DNA of 64,000 bases from Oasisia sp. SBJ-2009 (Eukaryota; Annelida; Polychaeta; Sabellida; Siboglinidae): positions 46,121,864 through 46,185,863 of the forward strand of contig OZ024863.1 of the NCBI GenBank assembly GCA_964017155.1. Reading direction: 5' to 3'. Below the pieces are notes generated by a model that saw only the letters and a list, made by a program, of their open reading frames with translations, had not been told where the DNA came from and searched no databases. The translations under genes were made by a program, and so were the position numbers. Positions 12,691-24,966 of the stretch are shown here, piece by piece (position 1 is the first letter of the stretch; each line of letters begins with the position of its first letter).

Positions 12691-14812
12691 GACAGAATCG
12701 GTTACGAATCCGTCCTCGGCCCTCATTCATCTGGAGTACGAAACGACAAAGGTGAAAGGCTCCTCGATCTCTGTTCTCTCCACAACATCAAGATCTCTGG
12801 CTCGTGGTTCCGCCGACGCAACATCCACCGATGGACATGGTACTCAAACAACGGGCGCACAAAGAAAGTACTGGACTACGTCCTTGTCTCCGCACGCTGG
12901 AAACTAGTCCAAGACTGTCGTGTGTACCGTAGCGCTGACATTGACAACAACGCTGACTACCGTCGCCGCATCATGCAACCTCCACCTCAGACGTGCCACT
13001 CCACCACAGCTAACCTCTGTCCCAGTCAACATCGAGAAACTGCATGACCCCGCAAGCTCACCCCAATTTCAAATCGCCCTCACCAATCGCTTCAGCATTC
13101 TATCCGATCTGACGGAATCCGCCGACCCCATAGAGTCCATCTGGAATGCAGGCGTCGCAGCTATCACCGAGACCAGCCGCATTGTCCTTGGAACGAAACG
13201 AAAAAAGAAACATCATTGGATCTGACGAGACCCTCGCTATCATTGACGAGCACCGTAAAGCCCGCCTCTCCGGTGACAAGACAACCGCCAGACAACTCGC
13301 CCTCAAACGTAAACAACTACTAGGACGCGATGAAAACTCGTGGTATAACAAAGTCGCCGACGATGCTGAAACTGCTAGTAAAGCTGGAAACACCGCTGAG
13401 CTGTACCGTACCATCCGTACTCTCTCTGGCAAGACATCCGCTCAACTCCCCCCTGTGGTGAGCAAAGATGGTGACCAACTTAACGAACCTAGCGAACAAC
13501 TGCACAGATGGAAAGAACACTTCGTGGAGCAATTTAATAATACACCCCCCACTCCTGGTATCCTTCTGCAAACAGAGGCCGCTAATGCCGTGCCCAACGC
13601 CACCATCGATACCGGGCCTCCAACATCAGATGAAATCGAAACAGCAATCAAAAAACTAAAGAACAACCGCGCTCCTAGCATCTGTGGAATAAGGGCAGAA
13701 CTCCTGAAATATGGCGGAAATGCAATTGTAACCTGGCTCCTCACACTCTTCACTCTCGTCTGGGAACGCTGTTCTATCCCCGCTGACTGGACACTCGCCA
13801 TCATCCTCCCACTCTGGAAAGGCAAAGGTTCAAAATCAGACTGCACCAAGTACCGCGGTATCTCTCTGCTATCGGTCCCTGCTAAAGTGTTCGCGCACAT
13901 CTGCCTGTCACACATTAAAACACTCCTGCTCCGGAAACAACGCCCGCAACAAAGTGGTTTTACTCCCTGTCGCTCGACGCTGGATCGCATCATCTCTCTA
14001 CGCCTCCTCGCTGAACGCAGGATTGAATACAGAGAGTCCCTATTCGCTGCATATATTGATCTAAAAGCTGCAATCGACTCTCTGGACCGTGAATCTCTTT
14101 GGAACATCCTAAAAATAATCGGTACACCACAAAAAATCATTGACATCATCACAATGCTGTACACCTCTACGAAAAGAATGGTACGCGTAAACAAGTCTCA
14201 CAGAACCATTCACCATCTCATCAAGTGTGCGACAGGGCTGTGACCGTGTTATCAACCTCTTCAACACCGCCACGGACCGAATCCTCTCCCAAACAACGCA
14301 CACCTTATCCTTTGGTGCAACCTTTAGTGACTCCCATGAACCAATAACCGACCTGGATTACGCAGACGACGTTGTGTTACTCGCTGAACTATTCGACACC
14401 CTCAAAGATGGTGTTCTTATCTTCAGCAGAGAATCCTCCAAGTTTGGCCTACATATAAATTGATCAAAGACTATGCTGCAGTCCCCCAGCCCGTGGCTGT
14501 CCGTACCCCAACAGTCTATCATCGGCCCTCAAACCGTAGAGACCACCAACAACTTCACCTATCTCGGATGCACCATATCTCACAATAACAGCTGCAACGA
14601 TGACATAAAGCGCCGGATAGCAATCGCCACTTCAACCATGTCAAAACTCTCATGTGTCTGGCGGTCTCCGCGTCTCTCACTTAAAACCAAATTACGACTA
14701 TACGACTCACTCGTCATCTCTGTCTTAACTTACAGCGCTGCATCATGGACTCTCACCAAGGCTCAACAACTTCGTCTCGACGCCTTCAACTCGGTTACCC
14801 AGACGCTATAAA
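12690..14812 (+). pseudogene. LINE endonuclease-reverse transcriptase, broken frames
   Basis: The frame at 12690-13047 holds the end of the endonuclease domain (LDLCSLHNIKISGSWFRR, then TWYSNNGRTKKVLDYVLVS). 13146-14243 holds the linker and the palm/finger part of the reverse transcriptase (KYRGISLLSVPAKVFAHI, QQSGFTPCRSTLD). 14227-14463 holds the catalytic DYADDVVLLAE box. 14473-14811 is the region after it (TYLGCTISHNNS, YDSLVISVLTYSAASW). At least three frame changes plus an in-frame stop make it inactive. The motif style is RTE-like; a precise clade would need a tree. Confidence 0.8.
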
Positions 14813-14826
14813 GTGGCAGCACTTTT
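14813..14826. repeat. Target-site duplication of LINE, right copy
   Basis: Second copy of gtggcagcactttt. One copy would have been the pre-insertion site, about 0.43 kb from each neighbouring start codon's partner. Confidence 0.85.
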
Positions 14827-15172
14827 TAGGCATAAAAAACTTCTCGGCGAAAGTCACACAGCTGAGCGAGAGTAGGTTAAGCGAGATTAATCACGTGGGA
14901 ACATGATCTGCTGAATTGGCTTGATTCTAGACACGACATAAAGGCAGCCGATTGCCGGCGTCTGGGCGCTTGCATATGACGGGTCGGCGCCGTCCAAATA
15001 ACACGGCCGCGCGCTTTACTTTCTGAGGGCAAAGATGACGCTGAATGACGCAGAAGTGCCGCCACCTGTCGGCGACTAACTAACTCTTTATAGTAATCCA
15101 TTGCTCCTATAGAGGGCGCAGGTAGAATTTTTACAACTATAATATCGTCCATGTCCAAGACAGACGGTCGAA
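14827..15172. promoter_or_regulatory. GTF2F2 promoter/leader, formerly shared with HARBI1-like gene
   Basis: CpG-rich stretch directly before the GTF2F2 start. It contains agagggcgcagg (15113) and gccgccacctgtcgg (15055), both resembling CTCF-type cores, and an out-of-frame upstream ATG at 15151. Removing the LINE and one target duplication would leave about 430 bp between the start codons of GTF2F2 (+) and the HARBI1-like gene (-), so the original layout looks like a divergent promoter. No TATA box was seen. Confidence 0.5.
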
Positions 15173-18100
15173 ATGGAGGGTTCAGTCGAAAAAGCTCACG
15201 AATCAAAAGACCTCGATTTGAGCGGTGCAGCAAGAGGAGTGTGGCTAGTTAAGGTACCATAACCAACAGCTTGTGAACAGGGCATTGAATTAGTATTACT
15301 GATTCGGACACATGACAAACAATGAAACAGATAGTCACAGACACAGACTGACAGAGTGACAGACACTGTCTGTGATACTGATAGTGATAGTAGTCACCAT
15401 AAGAAGTATAATGGTAATTGTTTCATGTATTTAAGGGAAATATTACGCAAGCTACAGATGTGGGCACTTATGTACAAGTCGGACCCACCTCAATTTTGCC
15501 ATTATAACTATTTTTGCCAATATTTGATACTTGATTTTGTTAATTCAATCAATTATGATCATCTTGCGCATATTTATGACTATGTTTTATAAACAGCGCG
15601 TCTTAGCAGACTTTTGAGGTCGAAAAGACAGCGCGGTCGGCATAAACAAACTGTTTATCGCTCATTCCATGTGCACAGCGCAGTAACATGCACCGAGCGC
15701 TGCGCTTGCGACTGGCACAAATCGCGCTATCTTTTCAACCTCAAAAGTATGCCAAGACGCGCTGTTTATAAAACATAAATATGCGCAAGATGATTATAAT
15801 TGATTTAGTTAACAAAATCAAATATCAAATGTTGGCAAAAATACAGTTATAATGGCAAAATTGAGGTGGGTCCGACTTGTACATAAGTGCCCAGATGTGT
15901 AAAGTTACGATTCATTTCATGACGTTTTCTGACGGCTTGCTAATAATATGTAATTTAAGGGGTATCCAGCATAAGTACCCATAAATTACAGCACTTTTCT
16001 GACAGATTTGATCTTGCCGATAAATCTTTAGAATTGCTTTTATTATTTTCTTCTGATAATAGTCATTAGTAAAAATGCAATGGTGCTTCCTTCAAGTACA
16101 TAGATGAAATATTAATGAAACGGCAATTTTACCAAAAAAACTTTTTCACTTTTCCGAACATTCTCCTATTTTATTTTGTGCATTCATGTAAATGACAAGA
16201 AGGTTACTTTTTCAATTATACTGGTTTTGTTGTAAACTATGATGAAGGCCAATACATACCTCATTTTTTATTCAATTAATAATATAATATTATAATGTAT
16301 CAATTTGACAACAATAGTATACAAATTACATATATTATACTCATATTGCACAATCATTTACAGGGAGTCATTTACAGAATAGTGCCCATTTCTTAGGTGT
16401 GATTTGTGTCATCGTTTGTTGCTTCAGGTGCCAAAATACTTAGCAGAAGAATGGAAAAATGCCCCTCCAAATGCAGACGTTGGCAAACTGAGTATCACCA
16501 AATCCAGGTAGGTGCCACTGGGTGTCACATGCAGTTGATGGAACAAATATACAGGGTACATTATTCAACTGATGCACAATAAGCCACAGTAGCTGTGTGC
16601 TTCATATACAATCTTATTGATTGTTTGAATATAATGATGTTCTTCATCATATAACAATAGTTATGTTGTTGTTCATCAAATATGATACTGATTAAACGCA
16701 TTTTATTTGGCAACACATTGATCTGTAACAAACATGATCAGAATTGTATAATTTGTTATTTAGTAATATTATTAATTACACAAATATGTCATCAGTGTAG
16801 TGGTGTCTAGCAAAAATCTAATAATGTGTAAGCTGCAATTTTTTAATAATTTTATTTAGAACCAACACACCAACTGATGGAAAATTGCCAGTTAGGCAAT
16901 GAGTAGCAATATAAAATATATAAAACAAAATAAAGCATTTTGCACACAAATAGGGGTTGACTGTTAGTGTTACATTTGAGTGAGTCTACTGACATTGGAA
17001 ATACCTAGCAATAGTATTCTTCACCGTGAATCTAGTAAACAAATGAAAATGTATATGAAGAAGCAAAGATGTGAGAGTTTGTTTTCTGAAATGTTGAAAT
17101 GGTTTATATATGTACAATAAGACAAACGATATTCATCCAGAACATTAAGCTCGATCCCTGCTTCTAACATGTTTAATGGTTTGTACTACGGATAGTGGAT
17201 ACATGAACTGATTAGTTATAGGTAGCTGTGTTTGTGTCTGTCTCCCAGCACTCCGGGTGGGAAGCCAGAGGTGGTGTTTTCCCTGGATGAGTCCAGTGCG
17301 AAGACAACAGGAGCAGGGCGAGGTGACCCCAACAAACCAGCCGTGCCAAAGTACCACAAGTTTATGCTGACGGGCATCGTCAATCAAAACCTGTATGTTC
17401 TTGCCACAGAAATGTCAGGTAAGAGCTGAAATGGAAGTAATTCACATATTGTATCCTTGGTATGTTCAAACAATGTGTTTTTGTGATTTTCACAGCATGC
17501 AGTTTTTGAACTACAGTGTACTTGTCATCATTACCCTAGTTAATTGCTTACGTTTTATTGCACGAGAAGTTTGGAAAATCCAACAGAGACCTTAGGCAGG
17601 ATTATTCATATTACAGCCTATCGCATGGATGAGGAAATATAGTTTTGTTCTTAACAATTATTTTCTTAAAATAAGTTACTCTGACTTTCATGGCAAAATC
17701 AAGAGAATGGTGTTTTGTTTTAAGTTGAATTGTGTATTTTATGTGTGCCTTTTATGTGTGGTGAAGGTGTGACAAGTTTGTATGCATGTTGATGCCAGAA
17801 TTTCTCATTCATTTTTAATGTTATGTGAGTGTACTCAGTAACAAACCGTCTCAATCTGAATTGTTCATAATTGGCATCACTGTGACCACAAACGACAGAT
17901 CCAGCAGAACCTTTATGCTGGTTATTGTTTAATTGTTTATTCTTGTTAGCATATGGCCTTAACTTGACCACAAAAGTGCAATAATTTTAACTTCTAACAT
18001 ATTAAATGTTGCCTTTTCAGAAGGTCCAAATCAAGAACCAATACCTGGTAAGAAATATTTTGTATACAATCAAACTAATTTCCATAACGTGTTGTTTAGA

Positions 18101-21100
18101 ATAATTATTAATTAAAAATGAAATGACCTATCATAGCTATATATCATTGTAAATAATTATGTTTTTTAAATAACTAAACAAATGAGAGCTTTTTTATTCT
18201 TAACAAGCCGACAGTTGCATTTATCACTTACCATCTGGAGCTTGTTGCTTCAGGGCGCAATCGTGTTTCATCTTATTAACGTTAATTAACAATTTCTGAT
18301 TCTTGTGTTTCCTGTTTTTACCTCTAGATGTATTGTTATCTCAGGAAACTTTATTTCATGCCATATTGCCATTGTACAGTTTTAATACTGTCTGTGTGTA
18401 AAATATATTTATTTATATATTTACTCTAATTTCAAAACGGGAATGTATGGAAATTCAGGAAACATTTCCATTGATAGCAGTATAGTTCTTTTTGTTAACA
18501 GTAATTTCTAATACCAGCTGCCACTTGTTTTGTGTATAATACAATTATATAATCTTAGATGTATGACTATGGCGTGTTTAATAAATGTGCAATTTCAACC
18601 TCCTTTTTGTAAACAAATTACTGAAGTGTAAATGTATGTATTCACATTTAATTTTCAGAAAAGGTTTCCATAGAAGGCAAGGTTATTCAAAGGGCTGAGT
18701 GTCGTCCTTTAGGTGATCCAAGTTACATGAAATTGAAACGGTATGATTCATATGTCCTCACTAAGTTGATCTGTGTTATTGTTTAGTAAAATGTAATATA
18801 AATAAAATAAGACAGGTTAGACTGTACATCAAATTCACCAGACAACGTATAATTAAGACATGTAATATTATTTCTTCATTTGCCAAACATCCACCAGCTT
18901 TTAGGTTCACAATATTTCAGGGTCTTGTTTTCTATAGGTATTTGTACTTTGGTATTCAAAGAGAAATGAGCTGAAACAGTTTTTTTCAGCATCCAGTCAG
19001 ATATCTAGAGCAGATTTTCATTCAAACAGAATTATGGAGTGTTTTGTGTGAACATTTAAATAGAACAGAGCTACACGTGGGGCCTATTGTTTCAACATTC
19101 TGATAGAGCAGAATAATGGGAGTGTTTATTTGAATACCCAGACTCGTGAGAGCTTAATGGGGAGGCCTTTGTTTTTTTTGCATTCAGTAGTTTCAGTTAG
19201 CGTGTTTTTACAGAATAATGTTTTGTTCTAGTGAAAAATACTGATGCTGAAAAATAGTGATAAAGTGCAGGCTGGAAGTAATAGGTTCATAGGGAGATAT
19301 GTTATATGATAGCAACTTCCAAAAAATCCTGCAGTTGTAAAATACTGCCACATCAACATTTGACGCACACTTTCAAGCATGTTTGTAGGAGTATTTCCGA
19401 ACACTCATATTTCTTGCATAATTATATATTCAGTATACACTATGTGATAAATCTACAAGAATGCACTTATTATATTTTTGCAATAAAATAAATTTTAGCA
19501 TTTGTTCATATTTCTAATCTTGATAGAATGAGTATGAACAAAATCCTCGGGCAAACTTAACAAGCCCTGAAAGCCCAAATGTGTGCATGCATTAAGGGTT
19601 GGTGCAGCAGTATTTTAGAGCAGCTCTTGCATTAAGGGTCAGTACATCACAGTTTTTCAGCTTCAGTACTTTTCACTACATTGGCGTAACATATGTTTCA
19701 GCATTCAAATAGAGATGAGCAACAGACCACAGAAGGAAGTGAAGCAACTGAAGCACGCTGTTCACAACTACAAGCCTGTAGCAGCACACAGTGTCAATGT
19801 AAGCGCCTGCTGCAGCGTACATGAGTATCAGATACGATATCAGCTTCAGTTGATGTGATAATAGATGAATCAGAAAAACCTAATTGACATACCTTTATCT
19901 TCTGCCACTTCCCTTCACCCGTCCACGCTGACAACAAGAGGACACAGTTTGCTGTTACATCCCCAACTGCGGAACTGATGTCTTTAAACACTCCTCATTT
20001 TCAGCTGGTATCCGCCATGGAACCAGCTGCCTGAGTGAATGGTCACATCTCTGACCCTAGACACATTTAAGGGACGGTTGACCACTCTGGACATTTAGAC
20101 ACAATGTGTAGTTTGTGTACATGCTTTTCGCGGTTTAGCTATCAAAGCAATGACACTGCAGAAAGATAACAAAGCCAGTTTTGTGTTATTGTTTTTTATT
20201 ATTTTAACCTGCACTACATTCATGTTGTACATTTAATCATCAACTTCATCCACATTGTATATAGTTACAACAGTGTGACAATGCTCCAGAGTGGGATTAT
20301 GCATATAAATGGAAGAAGAAGAGTCACATTTCTCGGAATGTTATCATAATCATGATTGCTCACTAGAATTGAGCTTTTTAAATTTGCACAGCCACCAATT
20401 TTTTTTTGGTGCTGTAAAAATACAATGAAGCTGCATACAAATGAGGTCACACATGAAAAAACAGCCACAGAAACTCCCAAAATAATTCTAACAAAATTCT
20501 ATTTGCTAAAATATCATATATATTTTATGTAATTTAATTTGTTCTTGCATTCTAATTATTAACCAGTCTCCATGGTCGTTAGGCAAAGTCAGGTTGTTAA
20601 GACTCTTTGACATGTATACTAAAAACTGTTGAATAAAGCTGTATAATTTATGTGCTCATGTTTCAAACTTGCAATGTAAAATACTCCGGGCTTTTTTCTT
20701 ACCATCCACAGATAGCGGATGAAAAGAAGAAAAAGGAAGAAGGAAAGAAGTCAAGACTGGACAAAGAGAGGGTTATGGAGATGCTTTATTCTGCCTTTGA
20801 GAAACATCAATACTACAATGTGAAAGACCTTGTACAGATCACGAAACAGCCTATTGTGAGTATTCCAGACAGCATTTTAAATCCATATTCAGTCCCATTT
20901 CAGGGCAGTATTTATAAACAGTTTATAAATGTACTTTGGTTAATCCATGTGGTTTTGGACAATGCGTTGCAAATTATACCACTTTGTAAAAAATTAAAAT
21001 CATCAGTTGCCATCGTAAAGCAAGTCAGCAACATTTATTTAGGATTTACACAGTTTGACATTTTTTATATTGCAAATCCATCCTACCTGGTAGCTGATAT

Positions 21101-22491
21101 AAAAACATGGCAGATTTGGTACATTCTGATATCACAGTTATGGTAGGTGTAGGCGCAGTGATATTATACATTTGTTGCTTCTCATTCAAAAAATTTATGT
21201 ATATTTTTGTTTTGGCATAACATGTTGACTTGCCTAAACTAGTAAGTAAGAAACTTATGCACAGTCAGACAACATAGTGTACTTGCGCTAGGGCATAGTT
21301 ATGTTTTGCCAGTTTTTCAGAACATTCTATGTTATACGTTGTCGTATAAGCTGGAGTTCAAGTTTGCCTACAAAACTGTCCTGTTTTAGGACTTTTGCAG
21401 TTACAGGATTAATCCGTGGGTTAATTAATTCATTATATTCATTTATTTTAGTATGATTTACTTACTTTGGAGCATTATTGTCGAAGCGAGTACGACGTTT
21501 CGACCCGTCGACTACGGGCCTTGATCACGTACTGATGTCACGTGTGTTGCCTCAGATTTCGGCGGGATGATTTGATTGTAGATGGCAGGCAGATGGTATC
21601 CCTGATCTCTGTTCATGGTAGGGGCTCTCTGTTTGATGTATATGGCCTCCTTTACTTTTTTACTTTACCTCAAAGACAAAACACCCAAAGAACACCAATG
21701 TGGAACCATCTATAACATCACGTGTGACATCGACAGCAGCCACACATACATAGGTGAAACTAAGAGAACACTCAGCCAGAGATTCAAAGAACACACAAAC
21801 CTGGACAAACCAACAGGAGTAGGAGATCATTGCCGGGCCACAGGACACTCAGTGTCCATGAAGAACACTAAAGTACTGACCCGTGAATCCAACTGGCACA
21901 AGAGAAAAGTAAAGGAGGCCATATACATCAAACAGAGAGCCCCTACCATGAACAGAGATCAGGGATACCATCTGCCTGCCATCTACAATCAAATCATCCC
22001 GCCAAAATCTGAGGCAACACACGTGACATCAGTACATGATCAAGGCCCGTAGTCGACGGGTCGAAACGTCGTACTCGCTTCGACAATAATGCTCCAAAGT
22101 AAGTAAATCATACTAAAATAAACCATTCTTGGAGCCATGAACAATATATTTACTATTATATTCATTGTTATTTTATTACCCAGTTTAATTAATTAATATA
22201 TTTTTTATACATTTAATAGCTTTCCACACTGGTTATTAATATTTTGTAAATAAATACACATTTTATTATTAATAGTTTTTAAAATATGTGAGTTTTATTA
22301 TGTAAGAATATGTGCATTAAGAAATGTATGTAATCATATTAAATGACTATGATATGACAGTTGTGTTGTATTCTTCACAGACATACTTGAAGGAGATTCT
22401 AAAGGAGAGTTGCCTATACAACATGAAGGCGCCGCACAAGAACATGTGGGAACTAAAGCCCGAATTCAGACATTACAAGGAACCGAAATAG
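15173..22491 (+). CDS. GTF2F2: TFIIF subunit beta (RAP30), 8 exons
   Basis: Exons 15173-15253, 16428-16507, 17249-17418, 18021-18047, 18659-18740, 19702-19798, 20712-20855 and 22381-22491 join in frame to 263 residues (human protein 249). The amino-terminal part reads LDLSGAARGVWLVK/VPKYLAEEW, typical of the TFIIF beta dimerisation domain. The centre has KVIQRAECRP and MKLKR, then NYKPVA. The carboxyl part has LYSAFEKHQYYNVKDL and ITKQP, then KNMWELKPEFRHY, the winged-helix DNA-binding domain. The protein pairs with TFIIF alpha and delivers RNA polymerase II to promoters in the nucleus. Exon 4 is only 27 nt. The ATG at 15173 is the in-frame start matching the family. Introns hold a MITE (intron 1) and a Penelope fragment (intron 7). 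Confidence 0.95.
15463..15891. mobile_element. 429-bp MITE, ~140-bp inverted repeats, 8-bp TSD
   Basis: The ends GGCACTTATGTACAAGTCGG and its complement are continued inward for about 130-170 bp as near-perfect inverted repeats. An 8-bp direct repeat CAGATGTG flanks it at 15455-15462 and 15892-15899. An 8-bp duplication fits hAT, P or Merlin elements; the GG terminus is Merlin-like but not decisive. No transposase frame. It lies in GTF2F2 intron 1. Confidence 0.88.
21443..22121 (+). mobile_element. Penelope-like element fragment with inverted arms
   Basis: A + strand frame (to 22052) encodes a GIY-YIG endonuclease segment: HTYIGETKRTLSQRFKEH, then NWHKRKVKEAIYIKQR and MNRDQGYHLPAIYNQI, the carboxyl domain of Penelope-like elements. 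The 3' end of the element (21905-22121) is repeated in inverted orientation at 21443-21659, so the fragment is flanked by ~217-bp inverted arms. Such partial inverted copies are usual for Penelope-like insertions. The reverse transcriptase part is absent. It sits in GTF2F2 intron 7. Confidence 0.82.
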
Positions 22492-23234
22492 AAACATTCA
22501 ACGTGACATGCAACTATAGCTGACTGGACAGTTGTTTGTGTGTAAACACTAAACAGTTCATGCATCAGTTTTGTTTCATTGTCAGTTGAGGGCAGAACTC
22601 CAGCCTGCTTACTCAGTGGAGGTTGATTTCCAGGTGGTTGTCATAATAACAGATGATATAAACGATGTGAATGTTTTGATGATATAATTCAAGTTTCATA
22701 TCCACTCTTACTGGTTTTATAAATTGTGTAGATTAAAGTGCATACCTGGCACACGCCTGATATAGTTGTGTACCAAAATGCAGCAAAACTATATGAACAA
22801 ATTGTCAATTACAGTAGGAGTAGATTATTATAAGACCGGCTTATTTGAACTCATCATATTTAGTACCGTGGAATTTGAAGTGATGCTAAAATTCGTTACC
22901 CTTAAAACAGAAATACCAGTGAACTCTTGGTGCTGCATATCCGGACGTGTTGAATAGGCTTAGATAATATAAAAATTATACATCTTATGTAGATGCATTT
23001 CATGAGATTTCTTTATCAGCACAGGTATATTGATCATCCTCGCAAATATTTCTTCTAAACCACCGAGGTATGGGAAGTTGGTAAAACAAACCTCTTGATA
23101 TAATTATTATTATTATTTGATATAAACAACACAGGTGGCAGTTGCAGTTATGTCTGATAATTATCATTATGTGCTGGAAACTCACAAGACATGATTGCTG
23201 TGAAGTACTATGCCCATGTACATACACAAATAAA
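22492..23234 (+). terminator. GTF2F2: GTF2F2 3' UTR with AATAAA at 23229
   Basis: No exon follows the stop codon TAG at 22489-22491. The first AATAAA on this strand is at 23229-23234, giving a 3' UTR of about 750 nt. Confidence 0.45.
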
Positions 23235-24406
23235 ACATTATTGTTGTGCTTTGTAATATTTGAGTCTGTGTTTCAGTCACACTTTGATATAACATAAAAA
23301 TAATATCACGATGTATCAATAAAAATAGCTGTACAACTATTTTTATTAATAATGATTCGGCAGGTGGCAGCATACATTTACTTTACCAAATTAATCCACC
23401 AGATAGCGCCAGTGTCACAAGAAGACGTCATATTTAGAACCGCATACTTTTTACGGAATATAAAATAAATGGTTACCAATTTAATACTATCTTCTAATAT
23501 CACATCTTAGAGACGAATACTCTCAGATATTGCATTAACTTTGTAAATTTAATGTGTACATTACGTAGCACCATTTGGATAAGCTAGTACATTCCAACAT
23601 ACATTAGCGGGTCGGCCTTAGTTAAGTGGATACTTCGATACACTCATCCGAACAATGAAATTTTCAATGGTTACGTCCACTGACGCCATCCGACCCTTTT
23701 ACACTTTGTTGTTTTATACCCGCTTCCCAATTATGCATCTTCCTGTCTTGTCGGATTCTCGCTTAATTCTGGATAACCTTTTTTAAATGTATTACGCCGT
23801 TCTAGCTTGATAAGTTAAAGGACACGGGTTCAAGTCCTCTGATAGGCATATTACATTATACATTTTTATCATTGACATTGTCATTGACATTGTTTTTATA
23901 TAATATGGCCTCCGTTTTAAGACTTTAAGTCGTTTATTTTCATTGCAAATAATTTACTGAATTGTGATCAGACCAGTTATTATGTAGCGTTTTATGTTCA
24001 CAACTTCTCACACACTGTTTATATTTTCTACTTTTTACTATTAAAATTAAACGAAAACAAGTTAAAAAACACGTATTAATATTATACATAGTACACATGC
24101 ATTGCGGGTGGTGAATTAATCCATAAATTATGGACTATGATAAGGTACAAGTGAACAGAAGAATAAGGATAATTACACAATCACACTATACATCACATAC
24201 ACAGATCCTCTATTTAAAAAAAAATTATATATATATATTTGTATATAAACAGGTATTTTATGTATATCAATCCACCATATATCTGGCGATTTTTAAATTG
24301 TGAAATATAAACTATAATAAAATGTTTATTAAAAACAATAGTTTTACATATAACATATTAAATGTGTAGGGGTGGCAGGGCCTATGTGATATATATCTAT
24401 ATATAT

Positions 24407-24409
<3 letters not shown>

Positions 24410-24463
<54 letters not shown>
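24410..24463. repeat. (GT)n microsatellite
   Basis: About 27 GT units in AT-rich intergenic DNA. Confidence 0.95.
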
Positions 24464-24464
<1 letters not shown>

Positions 24465-24909
24465 TACTGCTAGTACCGACATAACCAGCAGTATCAACCG
24501 AGGATGGCACGCATGTGTGTGAAGTATAAGATTATTTTAATATTTATTGTACTATTAATTATAAAATAATTACAAAACGTTATGTCGACATTTCCATCTT
24601 TAATTACATGTATACATAATACAAATAAAAAAACAATTATAATTTATTATAGTATACATACACCATGTACATTAATTCAATCCTCTGCAGTACTTATAAC
24701 ACAAAATGTTCCAGCATTACCTTATTTAAACATTTATATGCTAAATTATGCATATATTACACAAATAAGCCAAGTGAGCAATGTAGCTGAGGCACCATTA
24801 AATTTACTGTCACAGCTGTTTCATGATTAGCTACATCTAATAAATTAATATATTTAACATTACCAAGATATCCAGAAAAATCTGTTCATTGTTTAGTATT
24901 GTACATAAT

Positions 24910-24916
<7 letters not shown>

Positions 24917-24963
<47 letters not shown>
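24917..24963. repeat. (TA)n microsatellite
   Basis: About 23 TA units; further short TA runs follow at 25005-25030. Confidence 0.95.

Positions 24964-24966
<3 letters not shown>

Larger units (their letters stand above)
12227..14812. mobile_element. RTE-like LINE with internal (twin-priming) inversion
   Basis: The insertion is bounded by a 14-bp direct repeat (12213-12226 and 14813-14826). It has two parts in opposite orientation. From about 12690 to 12227 the - strand encodes the carboxyl end of the polyprotein (DAFNTKALRRILGIPLYD onward, then SSSAPPSWRRP) and a tail of 4-bp-like repeats (aagcaagtaagcaagg). From about 12690 to 14812 the + strand encodes the endonuclease end and reverse transcriptase, stopping at LRLDAFNS. 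The two pieces meet at the same DAFN motif, so together they form one element with its 5' portion flipped, as twin-primed reverse transcription makes. Confidence 0.85.

Noticed and set aside
21660..21904. Host GIY-YIG nuclease gene
   Set aside because: The frame is a fragment enclosed by inverted copies of its own 3' end, as in Penelope-like elements, and lies within a GTF2F2 intron.
23795..23855. tRNA-like sequence with GGTTCAAGTCC
   Set aside because: Box B-like word only; too short for a cloverleaf, and no acceptor stem pairing.
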